Positions 34,934 through 44,930 of a stretch of 64,000 nt of DNA are shown here, piece after piece. The translations under genes were made by a program, and so were the position numbers. This DNA comes from Gammaproteobacteria bacterium (GTDB taxonomy: Bacteria; Pseudomonadota; Gammaproteobacteria; HK1): assembly GCA_012103455.1 (NCBI GenBank), contig WLWT01000001.1, forward strand, positions 1,536,001-1,600,000. Direction: 5' to 3'. The notes beneath the pieces are model-generated. The model did no database searches, was not told the DNA's origin, and saw only the letters and a list, made by a program, of their open reading frames with translations. The number at the start of each line of letters is the position of its first letter. Positions within the stretch are counted from its first letter, which is position 1.

Positions 34934-34961
34934 CACGATCGCCCATACAAGATCGCCTATA
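34934..34961. repeat. 14-bp imperfect tandem duplication just after the crtZ stop
   Basis: CACGATCGCCCATA and CAAGATCGCCTATA (12 of 14 match). The remaining 260 bp to the convergent crtB stop hold no recognised gene. Confidence 0.8.
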
Positions 34962-35222
34962 AAAACACGGCAGGGACTATCGCGGGAGCGACAACGGTGC
35001 ACGGGTCTTGCTCTGACAGCGCGGCTACTCGGCGCGTGGCTCACCGTCCACAGCTACACCTTCATTCGTGCTGGCGCAGCCTTACCGGTGGTATGCGGCC
35101 GTTTTTTATAGCGCTTCAGTGTTGGGCTCAACGTGGGCTTGTTTATCATCGCCCACGGAAGCAATTGCAGCGTAACGCCGAGGATTTTGTGCCGTGTGGG
35201 GTCGTCCACCAGCCTAGCCGCC

Positions 35223-36197
35223 TCAGGCGGCGTTACGTGGCCGGTTCCATAGCTCATGACGGGGGGGAACACTGGCTAACCGGCCCACACTATGGGCATA
35301 GGTGGAATCCAAGATAGCCATGGCCGCGCCGAACAATTTGCGCCGCCGGCCCACCACCATGCGCTGATCCCAGGCGTTGCGCTCGCGCCGGCGCACCTGG
35401 CGGCCTATCTCCCGGTAAACGCGCCGCGCCGTGCCGATGGCGCAGGCGGCCCTAAACGGCAATTCGCACAGACCGTAATAAGCACTATCGTAGTACTGCT
35501 CGGCGGTATCGAGCAGTCGCGACACCACCTGATAAACCCGCTCCCTCATCGCGGCGCAAGCGATCTCCTCCGGCGCCACCCCGGCCTCGCGCAACCATTG
35601 CTCCGGCAGATAGATGCGGCCTATGGCCGCATCGTCCATGACATCCCTGGAGATATTGGTGAGTTGGAAGCCGATGCCTAGATCGCAAGCCCTATCGAGA
35701 GTTGCCTCGTCCCGCACCCCCATCACCATGGCCATCATGATGCCCACCACGCCCGCCACGTGATAGCTGTACTCAATGGTGTCCTGGAGGGAGTGATAAC
35801 AGCGCTTGAAGGCATCCATCTCGAAGCCATCCAGCAACTCCAGGGGATACCGCGCCGGGATCTGGTGGCGCTCGACCACATAAGCCAGCGCGGCGAACGC
35901 AGGCGCGTCCGGCTTGCCATCCAACGCCACCCGGGTCTTCTCGTGCAATATTCGCAAGCGGCTCTCCACGTCTGCGGCGGTGCGACCCTCCGTGATCTGG
36001 ACCGGGGTGGCGAATCCAAGCCCCTGTCCGTCAATCACGTCATCGCAATGCCGGCACCAGGAGTAGAGCAGCTGCGCGCTCACCCGCATCTGCCGGTTAA
36101 ACAACCGCGATGCCCCGGCAAAGCTCTTCGAGCCGACAGCGATACTCTGCTCGGCGAAGTGGGACAGGGCGTCTAATTGGGTAGGCGAAATCGGCAT
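35223..36197 (-). CDS. crtB: phytoene synthase CrtB
   Basis: 324 residues. First Asp-rich motif CDDVID (51-56) and second NISRDVMDDA (181-190) place the Mg ions for head-to-head condensation of two GGPP into phytoene. FQLTNI and RIYLP after it are squalene/phytoene synthase signatures. It lies 33 bp downstream of crtY on the minus strand, convergent with crtZ. ATG at 36197. Confidence 0.93.
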   Translation of the reverse strand: MPISPTQLDALSHFAEQSIAVGSKSFAGASRLFNRQMRVSAQLLYSWCRHCDDVIDGQGLGFATPVQITEGRTAADVESRLRILHEKTRVALDGKPDAPAFAALAYVVERHQIPARYPLELLDGFEMDAFKRCYHSLQDTIEYSYHVAGVVGIMMAMVMGVRDEATLDRACDLGIGFQLTNISRDVMDDAAIGRIYLPEQWLREAGVAPEEIACAAMRERVYQVVSRLLDTAEQYYDSAYYGLCELPFRAACAIGTARRVYREIGRQVRRRERNAWDQRMVVGRRRKLFGAAMAILDSTYAHSVGRLASVPPRHELWNRPRNAA

Positions 36198-36230
36198 ATG
36201 CGCAGCATGATTGAGAGCAGCGTGTTTATC

Positions 36231-37415
36231 TCATCCTTCAGGCGGCCAACAGACCCCGCCGTCGCGCGATTTAGCGGCGCGCGACGGCATGGCCCGCATC
36301 GCCGCCAGCACCGCAATAGGCGGCTTCCCGAACAGAATATGCGCTTTATCCGCCAGTGAGCTGTGGCCCGCATAAAAGCGCTGCACCAACGGCTCTGGTA
36401 GCGTGTAGAAACGCTCGAAAATGACCCGGCGCGAAGGTCCTTGCGCGCCTAGAAACAGCAGGCGGTTCAACATGCAGTAAAAACCCTGTTGACGCCACCG
36501 GCGAAGCGCATACTGGCGCACTAGGGCACGCACCGTGCCGGTATCAAGAGCCCCAGCGTTGGAGACTACATCCGCCAGGCGCATGGCATCCGGCAAACTG
36601 TAACCCGTCACCGGATGAAACAAGCCGGCCCTGAGCCCTACCGGCACCGGACCGCCCTCGGCGCGCGCCCAAAACGCCTCAATATCGCCACCTAGCAGCA
36701 GTGGCAACACCCCGGTTTCCACCTCCAACTCCCGCGCCACGCGCCAGCCACGGGCGGCTACATAATCGTCAATCCGCCTGCGCAGCGCTGGCACATCCAA
36801 CGCCGGCTCATCGGTGTAATACGTGTCCTCCACCAACAGGCGGTGCTCATCGTACGGCAGCAAGTAAACAAAGCGGTACCCATCCAATTGGGTAACGGTT
36901 GCATCCATAATCACGGGTACGCCGATGCCGTGGGGCGCGGCCATGACCAAATCGGCCCCTACGAAGGACTGGTAAGCGAGCGCGAACTCATGCAAGGGCC
37001 GTGGGCCGCGCCCGTCGATCACGCAGCGTGCTCTTAACACCTTCCCAGTGGATAGAGTAACCCGCTCGGCGCCCACCTGCTCCACCGGTGCGCACAACCG
37101 CACCCTATCGCCGATCTGGCCCATCGCCACCTGATGAAAACGCGCCGAGCTGATGGCGTGATAAGGCACCGCCAAACGGCGCTGATACCCCGGAAACGCC
37201 ACCGTCTGCGCCGGCCATGACTTGACGATAAACGGCTTTAGCCGGGCGATCTGGGCGCGGTCCAGATCAGTCTCATGAAACGACCACGTGTGGTGGCCGC
37301 CCAGCGTGCTTTCCCGCTCCAATAACACTATGCGCAGCTGCGGCTGCCGCGCCTGCAGCGCCAGGGCCAGCAGCACGTTGGCGAGCCCGCCGCCAGCTAA
37401 GATTACATCGTACAT
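36231..37415 (-). CDS. crtY: lycopene beta-cyclase CrtY
   Basis: 394 residues. N-terminal dinucleotide site DVILAGGGLANVLLALAL, GGHHTWSFHE (about 39-48), the polar motif FVYLLPYDEHRLLVEDTYY, and the late FERFYTLPEPLVQRFYAG, all specific to bacterial CrtY. It cyclises both ends of lycopene to beta-carotene on the membrane. AAGGG lies 7 nt before the ATG. Transcribed with crtB; divergent from an MlaC-like gene. Confidence 0.93.
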   Translation of the reverse strand: MYDVILAGGGLANVLLALALQARQPQLRIVLLERESTLGGHHTWSFHETDLDRAQIARLKPFIVKSWPAQTVAFPGYQRRLAVPYHAISSARFHQVAMGQIGDRVRLCAPVEQVGAERVTLSTGKVLRARCVIDGRGPRPLHEFALAYQSFVGADLVMAAPHGIGVPVIMDATVTQLDGYRFVYLLPYDEHRLLVEDTYYTDEPALDVPALRRRIDDYVAARGWRVARELEVETGVLPLLLGGDIEAFWARAEGGPVPVGLRAGLFHPVTGYSLPDAMRLADVVSNAGALDTGTVRALVRQYALRRWRQQGFYCMLNRLLFLGAQGPSRRVIFERFYTLPEPLVQRFYAGHSSLADKAHILFGKPPIAVLAAMRAMPSRAAKSRDGGVCWPPEG

Positions 37416-37533
37416 AAGGTCCCTTCCACTTCGACTCGCACCTCAGCCGCCAATCGTCACCATCGCTATGCCCAAACCAGCGCCAACCTGCTAGGGTGGC
37501 ACCCTATCGTATTTAACAGAAATGGACTGAAAC

Positions 37534-38154
37534 GTGCTGAATCTATCGGTTCTCTTACTTGCCCTCTCGCTTTTATTTCCCAACCCCGCCGCCGCCCGGG
37601 AAGTGCTGGCGCAGGCGAGAGTACCTGTGGATGTTTTCCAAAACGGCCTACTGGAATCCATGCGCGGCGGTGCCAACACTGGCTTCGGCGAGCGCAGGGA
37701 TTCGCTGGTAACCCTCATCACCAACACCTTCGACATCGCCTACATAGAGCGCGTCATCCTGGGCCAACACGGCAAGACGATGACGCGGGAAGAACGCGGC
37801 ACACTGGGTCCGCTGATGTTGCAACTCGCGGCCAGCTTGTTAGCTAAGCAATTCGGCACTTATAACAACGAGCGCTTTGAAATTAAATTCGCCCGTCCGC
37901 TAAGCGCCGGGCGGGTCCGGGTACGCAGCGCATTCGTCAGCGGTGATGGCGAGATCACCCACACCGACTATATCGTGCGCCCCGATAACGATAAGGGTGA
38001 TGTCTGGCACATCCGCGACTTCCAATACGACGGTATCAGTGGCACCCGTATTCACCGGGCCGAATACGCTTCTATCCTTAAAAACGGCGGCGTCAAGGAA
38101 CTCATCGCTAAATTGCGCGAGAAGATCGCGCAGATGGAGGCGCAAGGCAGTTGA
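37534..38154 (+). CDS. MlaC/Ttg2D (HpnM-like) lipid-transfer auxiliary protein
   Basis: 206 residues. A signal peptide of about 21 residues (LSVLLLALSLLFPNPAAA-R) leads to a periplasmic protein of the Tol_Tol_Ttg2/MlaC family: FDIAYIERVILGQHGKTMTREE, then FEIKFARPLSAGRVRVRSAF, then WHIRDFQYDGIS. The family shuttles phospholipids, or hopanoids in the case of HpnM, between membranes. No mla ABC genes are adjacent; position next to the carotenoid genes hints at terpenoid-lipid handling, but this is inference. Confidence 0.8.
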   Translation: MLNLSVLLLALSLLFPNPAAAREVLAQARVPVDVFQNGLLESMRGGANTGFGERRDSLVTLITNTFDIAYIERVILGQHGKTMTREERGTLGPLMLQLAASLLAKQFGTYNNERFEIKFARPLSAGRVRVRSAFVSGDGEITHTDYIVRPDNDKGDVWHIRDFQYDGISGTRIHRAEYASILKNGGVKELIAKLREKIAQMEAQGS

Positions 38155-38182
38155 TGCGATGCTCCAGGCATCCATTGAGCAC

Positions 38183-38482
38183 TTATACAAGCGATGGCTG
38201 GTAGACCCTATCGAAATCAACGAATTGCCCTCGAAACGATAGGGGTGAATCCGTATTGACCTGCCCGAAGAAGCTCAGCACCTCTGGGCGAATGATCGAT
38301 TCGGCGTATCTCTTGATCTCCGCCTGAATAATGGTATCGGCGGAAAACCTACGAACCGATTCACCAATGGCCCACGTATCGCACGCATTCCAACTGTCAA
38401 CGGGCCCAATGTCAACGGACCAGTCCTCAAGGCGCAGACAAAAACTGCCAAACTTATTCTGAACTGCACCGTTCTTGCGCAT
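38183..38482 (-). CDS. hypothetical protein or C-terminal fragment
   Basis: 99 residues from ATG 38482, ending QFVDFDRVYQPSLV. Its composition looks like real protein, with strands such as GSFCLRLEDWSVDIGPVDSW. The reading frame continues upstream of the ATG without a stop for about 20 codons (RAAFEGDRDSLVQY), so it is more likely the C-terminal part of a lost gene. It is not confidently recognised; a nucleotidyltransferase-like fold is one weak thought. Confidence 0.35.
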   Translation of the reverse strand: MRKNGAVQNKFGSFCLRLEDWSVDIGPVDSWNACDTWAIGESVRRFSADTIIQAEIKRYAESIIRPEVLSFFGQVNTDSPLSFRGQFVDFDRVYQPSLV

Positions 38483-38521
38483 GTATTGAACCAGGCTATC
38501 TCGATCACCCTCAAATGCGGC

Positions 38522-38644
38522 GCGCGCGTTGGGTGCTGACCTTGGCTATTTGGGAACACGGTTTATCGCCACTCGCGACAGCATGGCCGTGACGCCTTAC
38601 GAAGGAGATGTTGGCCGGCGCGTCTATGGACGACATGATGTTAA
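38522..38644 (+). pseudogene. nitronate monooxygenase fragment
   Basis: Encodes RALGADLGYLGTRFIATRDS followed by MAVTPYEGDV and then a stop. The GTRFIATxES block is the FMN-phosphate-binding end of nitronate monooxygenases (2-nitropropane dioxygenase). No more of the gene remains on either side. Confidence 0.6.
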
Positions 38645-38685
38645 CGAGAAATAGCGCACGCCAGCCGCTCCAGTTGTCGTAATCT

Positions 38686-38779
38686 GGGCACCTCTAAAAA
38701 TGCACTTTTTCCGCGATTGCGCCGTCAGCTCCGTGCTCGAATCCTCAGGTATCACCTATACACTGCGGTTCTGCGCGCA
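38686..38779. mobile_element. MITE copy E, right half missing
   Basis: Starts with the intact terminus GGGCACCTCTAAAAAT and matches the family for about 94 bp, to CTGCGCGC, where unrelated sequence begins. It lies 110 bp upstream of the CoA-transferase gene. Confidence 0.85.
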
Positions 38780-38888
38780 GCCCGGCAAAATCAGTTTCGG
38801 CCGGAATTGGCATCCTGCCACCCTTTGACCGTACTATCACTCGCACTTCCCCTCCGGCGACGCAAAATCAGCGATTAGGAGATCGAAG

Positions 38889-40097
38889 ATGAGCGACCGA
38901 CCTGGCCCCCTGACTGGCGTGCGCGCCGTGACGTGCTCCACCGCCCAGGCCGGCACTGTGCCGTACATGTTGATGGCCGACTTGGGTGCCGAGGTCATCA
39001 AGATTGAAGTGCCAGGCAAAGGCGACGGGTCGCGAACCGCCGGTGAACTGATCGGTGATCTGAGTTCATTCTTCGAAACCAACAATCGCGGCGTGAAGAG
39101 CGTCACACTGAACCTGAAGTCCGAAGAGGGACGCCAGATTTTGTACAAACTGGTGGAGTCTGCGGACATCTTCGGTCAGAACTTCCGCCCTGGCGCGGCG
39201 GAGAAGAACGGCTACGGTTACGATGATCTGAAGAAGATAAACCCGGCCATCGTCTATGTATCGGTCTCCGGCTATGGCACCCGGGGACCGGACGCACAAT
39301 TGCCCGGCACCGACGCCGTCGGGCAGGCACTGGCCGGCATCGCCGAAGCCTACAGCATACCGGAACAGCCCATGCGCACCGGCGTGGTCTCCGTGGCCGA
39401 CGAATCCTGTGCCTTCCTGACCTTTGGTGGATTGCTCGCCGCATTGTATTGCGCCAAGACCACAGGTGTTGGTCAAAAGGTGGAAACGTCGTTGGTCGGC
39501 AGCACAGTGAGGTTGATGGGTTGGACATTGACCACCACGATGTGGCGTAACCGAAACCCCATCACTGGCGCACGGTTCAATGGCACACCAGAGCGCCCTG
39601 GGGTGGCCGCAGCATTCAATGATCGCGACGAGAAACCGTTGGTTCTGCAGCTGGGTCATCAGGACTGGCGTCGCGCGATGGAGGCACTGGGTTTTTGGGG
39701 CACCCTCGAAGAGCGCGGCATCAGTGATCTCGGGCTCGCGCTTACTTGCGATGAGAAACGCGACCAAATACTCGGGACATTGCGCGAACTATTCGCTGGC
39801 GACAGCCGCGAGCGCTGGGTTCCCATCTTGCGCCAGGCGGACATTGTCGCGGCGCCCATCAACACCTTGCTGGAATCGTCCAACGACGCGAACGTTCTTG
39901 CCAACGGCTACGTAGCCGAGAAGGCATACCCCAACGGGCAAACGTTGAAGGTGCACGGCTCACCCTGGCAGTTCTCGGAAACGCCGGCCAAGATCGGCGT
40001 GGCGCCGAAACTTGGCGAACACAACGACGCAGTGCTGACGGAAGCTGGCTATTCCAAGGAGCAGATCGCCGACTTCGCAAAGCGCGGAATCATTTGA
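38889..40097 (+). CDS. class III CoA-transferase (CaiB/BaiF family)
   Basis: 402 residues. GVRAVTCSTAQAGTVPYMLM, then ADLGAEVIKIEVPGKGDGSR, is the CoA-binding start, and the active Asp is in PGTDAVGQALAG (about 138). Transfers CoA between carboxylates. RBS TTAGGAG lies 10 nt before ATG. It heads a plus-strand block with a DppABCDF-like importer and an enoyl-CoA hydratase: import, CoA activation and hydration of an unknown acid fit together. Confidence 0.88.
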   Translation: MSDRPGPLTGVRAVTCSTAQAGTVPYMLMADLGAEVIKIEVPGKGDGSRTAGELIGDLSSFFETNNRGVKSVTLNLKSEEGRQILYKLVESADIFGQNFRPGAAEKNGYGYDDLKKINPAIVYVSVSGYGTRGPDAQLPGTDAVGQALAGIAEAYSIPEQPMRTGVVSVADESCAFLTFGGLLAALYCAKTTGVGQKVETSLVGSTVRLMGWTLTTTMWRNRNPITGARFNGTPERPGVAAAFNDRDEKPLVLQLGHQDWRRAMEALGFWGTLEERGISDLGLALTCDEKRDQILGTLRELFAGDSRERWVPILRQADIVAAPINTLLESSNDANVLANGYVAEKAYPNGQTLKVHGSPWQFSETPAKIGVAPKLGEHNDAVLTEAGYSKEQIADFAKRGII

Positions 40098-40130
40098 CAT
40101 GATCGCTCGAGCAAGACGGGGATTCTCCTT

Positions 40131-40158
40131 CATCTTTTGCGCATCATCTTTTGCGCAT
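40131..40158. repeat. 14-bp perfect tandem duplication
   Basis: CATCTTTTGCGCAT twice, 33 bp after the CoA-transferase stop. The rest of the 264-bp gap to the binding-protein start holds no clear gene. Confidence 0.9.
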
Positions 40159-40361
40159 CGAATTGGGCCGATCGCACGCTAGTGGAATGGGTCACCCAGA
40201 GTGAGATCGAGATTGAACTAGACTCGCACTCGGACGGTGCGGTAAGGGTGAATCAGACAATTCGAAATGTGGACCGGGGAGCGCATCGAGGCGACGCCTC
40301 AACGCGCGGAGTCCGTGTTAAGCCCATAGCAACAATCGCGCCCGCGAAGGAGGAGAAAGCT

Positions 40362-41996
40362 ATGAGATTGAGTTGTTTCTTGCGCCGTACCACGGCTTCC
40401 GTGGCTCTAGCCGCGGCCTTGTCCGGGCCCGCGTTAGCCGATCAAAAAGGCACCCTTGTGGTGGTCCTGGACACGCTAGGTGGCCAGACCATGGATCCCA
40501 TTCTCGAAGGCCGTGCACCGCACGCCCACTATCAAGCCCCAGTCTTCGACGCCTTGGTGGGTTACAACTACCAGCAAGGCGGTATCGGACCAGGCGTGGC
40601 CGAGCGTTGGGTGTTGGGAGACGACGGCCAGAGTTGGACATTCCATCTCCAAAAAGGACTCAAGTGGCACAACGGCGATGCCCTCACAGCGCATGACGTC
40701 AAGTTCAGCCTGGAGCGGACCATGTCGGAGGATTCGCTGGCATCGCGCGCCCGGTCGTTGCGCCGCAACGTCAACAGCATCGAGGTCATCGATGACTTGA
40801 CCGTCAAGGTGAATACCAACGGTGTGCAGGTGCACTTTCCGGCAACACTCAGCCGTGCGGTCTTCCAAGAAGGCCAACTGATGCCGAAGCAGTACATCGA
40901 GTCGGTGGGTGTCGAGGAGTTTCGCAAAAATCCTGTGGGCAGCGGACCGTGGAAGTTTGCGCAAAGCGTGCCGGGCGACTATGTGGAATATGACGCAGTC
41001 GAGCACAACCATTGGCGCGGCAAACCGAATTTCGAAAAGTTGCGCATCCACTTGGTGCCTGAAGAGAGCACCCGTGTCGCCATGGTTCGAACCGGCGAAG
41101 CGGCAATCGCTGCCATCAGCCCGGAATCCATCGAAGAAGCCAAAGCGGCCGGCCTGAAAGTGGTGTCCGTGCCGGCAACGATGCAGGCCATCTATCAGTT
41201 CTGGGGCGCCTGGCGGGAGAACCAAAAGGACAACCCCATCGCCGACGTTCGCGTTCGTGAAGCGCTGTCTTTGGCCATTGACCGCAAGGCGATCATCGAA
41301 CATGTCATGTACGGCGAAGCGCGTTGGCCGATGCCGTTCGCCACCTTCCAGTACAGCTCGGACATGGACATCGCGCGCTGGCAAGGATGGAGCAAAGAAG
41401 CGCTGCGCTACGACCCGAAGCGGGCCAAGGAACTGTTGGCTGAAGCCGGCTACCCGAATGGTTTCGAGCTTAAGTTCGCCAACACGGCCTTGCCCGGCAC
41501 GCCTTACATGACTCAAATCGGTGTCACCGTGGCCGACTTTTGGACCAAGATCGGCGTCGACGTCAAACTGCGCAACTACGAGTGGGGCGCCTTCAGGCTC
41601 CTTTACCGCGGTGAGCAAAAGCAGTTGAGCGGTGGTGTCTCCATGTTCCGTACGGCGGGGCGACCGATGGCCGCAGCTCGTTACAGTGTGTTCGCTAGCC
41701 GCAAAGAAGGCCACAATTTGTTCGGTTCGACGGCGGAATGCCCGGATTCGTGCAAAGCGTTTGACGCTCTGTACAAAACCGTGGTTGCAGAACGTGACGA
41801 CGCGACGCGCCAGGCCAACACCGACAAGATGATCGAAACGGTGGCGGACTCGTGGATCGCTGTGCCGATTCTCGAAGGCAAAGGCTACTGGGCCATCAAC
41901 CCGGAAAAAGTCGGAAAATTCGATCCGATCCCTGGCCGTCACGAGTTCGGTGACGTGTTCGAGCGGATGCCGCGCCCTGACCAAAAGCCTTGGTAG
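40362..41996 (+). CDS. ABC transporter substrate-binding protein, family 5 (peptide/nickel/opine type)
   Basis: 544 residues from ATG 40362, chosen for the AGGAGG 7 nt upstream and the signal peptide LSCFLRRTTASVALAAALSG that starts there. Mature protein is SBP_bac_5: ERWVLGDDGQSWTFHLQKGL, KWHNGDALTAHDVKFSLER, and DVRVREALSLAIDRKAII. It binds a peptide-like or other small ligand in the periplasm for the two permeases downstream. A hairpin separates it from the permease genes, as is common after abundant binding proteins. Confidence 0.92.
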   Translation: MRLSCFLRRTTASVALAAALSGPALADQKGTLVVVLDTLGGQTMDPILEGRAPHAHYQAPVFDALVGYNYQQGGIGPGVAERWVLGDDGQSWTFHLQKGLKWHNGDALTAHDVKFSLERTMSEDSLASRARSLRRNVNSIEVIDDLTVKVNTNGVQVHFPATLSRAVFQEGQLMPKQYIESVGVEEFRKNPVGSGPWKFAQSVPGDYVEYDAVEHNHWRGKPNFEKLRIHLVPEESTRVAMVRTGEAAIAAISPESIEEAKAAGLKVVSVPATMQAIYQFWGAWRENQKDNPIADVRVREALSLAIDRKAIIEHVMYGEARWPMPFATFQYSSDMDIARWQGWSKEALRYDPKRAKELLAEAGYPNGFELKFANTALPGTPYMTQIGVTVADFWTKIGVDVKLRNYEWGAFRLLYRGEQKQLSGGVSMFRTAGRPMAAARYSVFASRKEGHNLFGSTAECPDSCKAFDALYKTVVAERDDATRQANTDKMIETVADSWIAVPILEGKGYWAINPEKVGKFDPIPGRHEFGDVFERMPRPDQKPW

Positions 41997-42069
41997 GCAG
42001 CAACGGCCGCGCAAACGCCGAGCGTTTCGCGTTAGGAAAATTTCAGCGGTGAGCGGTAAGCAATGATAT

Positions 42070-42097
42070 CCGGCGCCACGGTCGATGGTGGCGCCGG
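42070..42097 (+). promoter_or_regulatory. intercistronic stem-loop after the binding-protein gene
   Basis: CCGGCGCCAC and GTGGCGCCGG pair perfectly around an 8-nt loop, 74 bp after the stop of the binding-protein gene and 61 bp before the permease gene. There is no T tract, so it probably protects the upstream mRNA or causes partial attenuation rather than full termination. Confidence 0.65.
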
Positions 42098-42157
42098 TAT
42101 CGCCACACAACTGTTTTGCCGGCGTGGTGACAACACCACGCGTTAAGGCCTTAACGA

Positions 42158-43075
42158 ATGCAGCGATACATACTGCAGCGCTCTGTACAGGGCATTATTC
42201 TGCTCGTACTGGTGACCTCCATCGTCTTTTTTCTCGGTCGGATGACGGGCAATCCCGCCGACATGCTTCTGCCAGAGGAAGCGACAGAAGAAGAACGGGA
42301 GGACATGATTCGCAAACTGGGGCTCGACGGCTCGTTGATGACCCAGTTCGCACGGTTTGCCGCCGCTGCCGCCACGGGCGATTTGGGTACCTCCATACGT
42401 TATCGCCAACCGGCAATAGCCGTCTTTTTCCAACGATTACCGAACACCCTAGCGTTAGTCCCTCCGGCCATGATCATGGCCCTCATCATGGCGGTGCCGC
42501 TCGGCATCCTTGCGGCTATGTATCGTGGCGGCTGGCTCGATCGAATATCGGGCACCATTGCGGTGTTGGGTATCGCTACGCCCAACTTCTGGTTGGGCAT
42601 ACTGCTCATCTATTTTTTCAGCGTCACGCTCGGTTGGTTACCGTCGGGACGCATGGGCGATCTACCCCACTACGTGATGCCCACCATCACCTTGGGCACC
42701 TTCCTGGTGGCAGGCTTCATGCGCCTCATTCGCTCCAGCATGCTGGAGATTCTAGACAGTGAATTCGTGAAACTCGCGCGCATCAAGGGTGTGAGCGAGT
42801 CCGCGGTGATCTGGAAACACTGCTTGCGCAATGCGTTGATTCCAGTGCTCACGTTGTGGGGTGTGTTCATGGGTGGCTTGGTGACGGGCGCCATCGTCAC
42901 GGAAACCGTATTCGCCTGGCCAGGCATCGGTCGCCTCACATATGAAGCCGTAATCTTCCGTGACTTTCCGCTGCTGCAAGCCGTCATCATCATGGACGCC
43001 GTCCTGATCGTGGCCATCAACTTATTCGTAGACATCTTGTATGCCTACATCGACCCGCGGATCCGGCTAAGCTGA
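42158..43075 (+). CDS. DppB-like ABC transporter permease
   Basis: 305 residues, six transmembrane segments. Starts QRYILQRSVQGIILLVLVTS as DppB proteins do; the ATPase-contact EAA loop is EFVKLARIKGVSESAVIWKH (split at the glycine turn), followed by NALIPVLTLWG. Its TGA overlaps the ATG of the next permease by one base. Confidence 0.93.
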   Translation: MQRYILQRSVQGIILLVLVTSIVFFLGRMTGNPADMLLPEEATEEEREDMIRKLGLDGSLMTQFARFAAAAATGDLGTSIRYRQPAIAVFFQRLPNTLALVPPAMIMALIMAVPLGILAAMYRGGWLDRISGTIAVLGIATPNFWLGILLIYFFSVTLGWLPSGRMGDLPHYVMPTITLGTFLVAGFMRLIRSSMLEILDSEFVKLARIKGVSESAVIWKHCLRNALIPVLTLWGVFMGGLVTGAIVTETVFAWPGIGRLTYEAVIFRDFPLLQAVIIMDAVLIVAINLFVDILYAYIDPRIRLS

Positions 43076-43899
43076 TGAGAAAACTCCCCTGGGCTTCCTT
43101 CATCATCATCGGCTCGCTGGTGTTCGTGGCGGTCTTTGCGCCGTGGCTCACACCATATGATCCGATTGAACAAACGCTAGCGAAAAAGCTGCTACCGCCT
43201 TTCTGGGAAGAGAAAGGCAGCTTCGAGCACCTCCTCGGTACGGACAAATTCGGCCGGGATGTATTGACCCGATTGTTTTACGGCGCACGCATCAGCCTCA
43301 TTGTCACCGGACTGGCACTCACTGTGGGCGGTGGTGTCGGGCTATTGATCGGTATTGTTTCCGGCTACGTTGGCGGACGAGTAGACAGTGTGCTCATGCG
43401 CCTGGTGGACGCGGCCATCGCATTTCCTGCGATCCTCTTTGCGCTGTTGTTGGCTGTGACCATGGGTCAAGGGCTGATGACCCTCATTACCGCCATCAGT
43501 TTGTTGCTGTGGGCAACCTTCGCGCGGGTGATACGAGGCGAAGTTCTGGCGTTGAAGGAGCGAGATTTCGTCGCTCTCGCCCGTGTTCACGGCTGCTCAC
43601 CCGCGCGCATCATGTTGACGCACATTCTTCCCAATGTACTCAACACGTTCATGGTGCTCTTGACACTCAATGTGGGTGTGGTGATCGTGGCCGAAGCGTC
43701 GCTGTCGTTTTTGGGCGCAGGGATTCCGCCGCCAACACCCTCATGGGGTCTCATGGTGGCCGAGGGCCGCGGCAAGATTAGCAGTGCGTGGTGGTTGTCG
43801 TTGATTCCAGGTATCGCGATTACCTTGGTGGTGCTGGCATTCAACCTCTTTGGTGACTGGCTGCGCGACCGCTTGGATCCGAAGTTGAGGCAGTTGTGA
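43075..43899 (+). CDS. DppC-like ABC transporter permease
   Basis: 274 residues, about six transmembrane segments. [20 protein letters not shown] (about residues 59-78) is the family signature and [19 protein letters not shown] the EAA loop. ATG overlaps the dppB-like stop (TGATG). Its own stop region (TTGTGATG) has been duplicated in tandem into the next gene's start. Confidence 0.93.
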   Translation: MRKLPWASFIIIGSLVFVAVFAPWLTPYDPIEQTLAKKLLPPFWEEKGSFEHLLGTDKFGRDVLTRLFYGARISLIVTGLALTVGGGVGLLIGIVSGYVGGRVDSVLMRLVDAAIAFPAILFALLLAVTMGQGLMTLITAISLLLWATFARVIRGEVLALKERDFVALARVHGCSPARIMLTHILPNVLNTFMVLLTLNVGVVIVAEASLSFLGAGIPPPTPSWGLMVAEGRGKISSAWWLSLIPGIAITLVVLAFNLFGDWLRDRLDPKLRQL

Positions 43900-43916
43900 T
43901 GGAGGCAGTTGTGATG
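43887..43916. repeat. 15-bp perfect tandem duplication over a stop/start junction
   Basis: GAGGCAGTTGTGATG twice. The first copy holds the permease stop TGA and the ATG at 43899; the second repeats both, giving an in-frame ATG at 43914. The ATPase therefore has two equally placed starts five codons apart. Confidence 0.92.
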
Positions 43917-44930
43917 AATGCACCCAACGCAACCGCTGCCGTCGATGAGCAGGCGGGCAGCCCCGGCGAAACGGTCCTCGAAGTCAAAGACTTGCACACG
44001 CACTTTTTTCTTCGCCGAGGTGTGGTCAAGGCCGTGGACGGCGTGAGTTTCGAACTCGAACGCGGCGAAGTATTGGGCCTCGTCGGCGAGTCCGGATGCG
44101 GCAAGAGCCTGACCGCTCTATCGATATTGAGATTGTTGCCGAAGGGTGCGGCGCGCACGGTGCAGGGCGAGATCCAATTGGACGGTCAGGATCTTCTGAG
44201 TTTGACCGATCGTGAGATGCGCGACGTGCGTGGGTCCAAGATATCCATGATTTTGCAAGACCCGCAGACCTCGCTGAACCCCGTGTTTTCCATCGGTAAT
44301 CAACTGGGAGAGGCGCTGCGCAAATCGGCAGGTGCTGGAACTCTTACCGAGCGGTGTGTGGAAACGTTGCGGCGGGTGAAGCTGTCCGCACCGGAGCAGC
44401 GAGTCCGCCAATATCCGCATCAACTAAGCGGCGGCATGAAGCAGCGCGTGGTCGGCGCCATCTCCATCAGCTGTGCGCCCAAGGTCATGATCGCCGATGA
44501 GCCAACCACGGCCCTAGACGTGACCATTCAACTTCAATATCTGAATTTGTTGCGTGACCTGCAGCATGACACCGACATGGCGATGTTGTTCATCACACAC
44601 GATTTTGGTGTGGTGGCGCGAATGTGCGATCGCGTCGCAGTCATGTATGCCGGGCGCATCGTGGAAACGGGCCCGGTGCGGGAGCTGTTCGATAATCCGG
44701 CGCATCCTTACACCCAGGCGCTCATCCAATCGGTACCGAAAATGGGACAGAAAGTGGCAAGGCTGCGAACCATCGAAGGTCAACCGCCGCCCCTTTCCGA
44801 TCTGCCGGTGGGATGCCGGTTCGAAGCCCGTTGCCCGCATGCCGAACCGCGTTGCTCCTGCGGTTACCCGGACACGTTCACCGTTGGCGAAGGACACCGA
44901 GCGGCATGCTGGAGGCTGCAACCACAATGA
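43899..44930 (+). CDS. DppD-like ABC transporter ATP-binding protein
   Basis: 343 residues. Walker A GESGCGKS (63-70), signature LSGGMKQRV, Walker [14 protein letters not shown]-loop FITHD. The C-terminal oligopeptide-transporter extension has a four-Cys cluster ([16 protein letters not shown]...C), which in this family can bind an Fe-S cluster. Start is ATG 43899 or, through the duplication, 43914. It overlaps the next ATPase gene by ATGA. Confidence 0.92.
   Translation: MEAVVMNAPNATAAVDEQAGSPGETVLEVKDLHTHFFLRRGVVKAVDGVSFELERGEVLGLVGESGCGKSLTALSILRLLPKGAARTVQGEIQLDGQDLLSLTDREMRDVRGSKISMILQDPQTSLNPVFSIGNQLGEALRKSAGAGTLTERCVETLRRVKLSAPEQRVRQYPHQLSGGMKQRVVGAISISCAPKVMIADEPTTALDVTIQLQYLNLLRDLQHDTDMAMLFITHDFGVVARMCDRVAVMYAGRIVETGPVRELFDNPAHPYTQALIQSVPKMGQKVARLRTIEGQPPPLSDLPVGCRFEARCPHAEPRCSCGYPDTFTVGEGHRAACWRLQPQ

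Noticed and set aside
40476..42110. Long open frame (544 aa) antisense to the family 5 substrate-binding protein gene
   Set aside because: It is the mirror of a well-conserved gene with strong RBS and signal peptide; its composition (His/Arg/Val-rich) is typical of GC-rich antisense frames.
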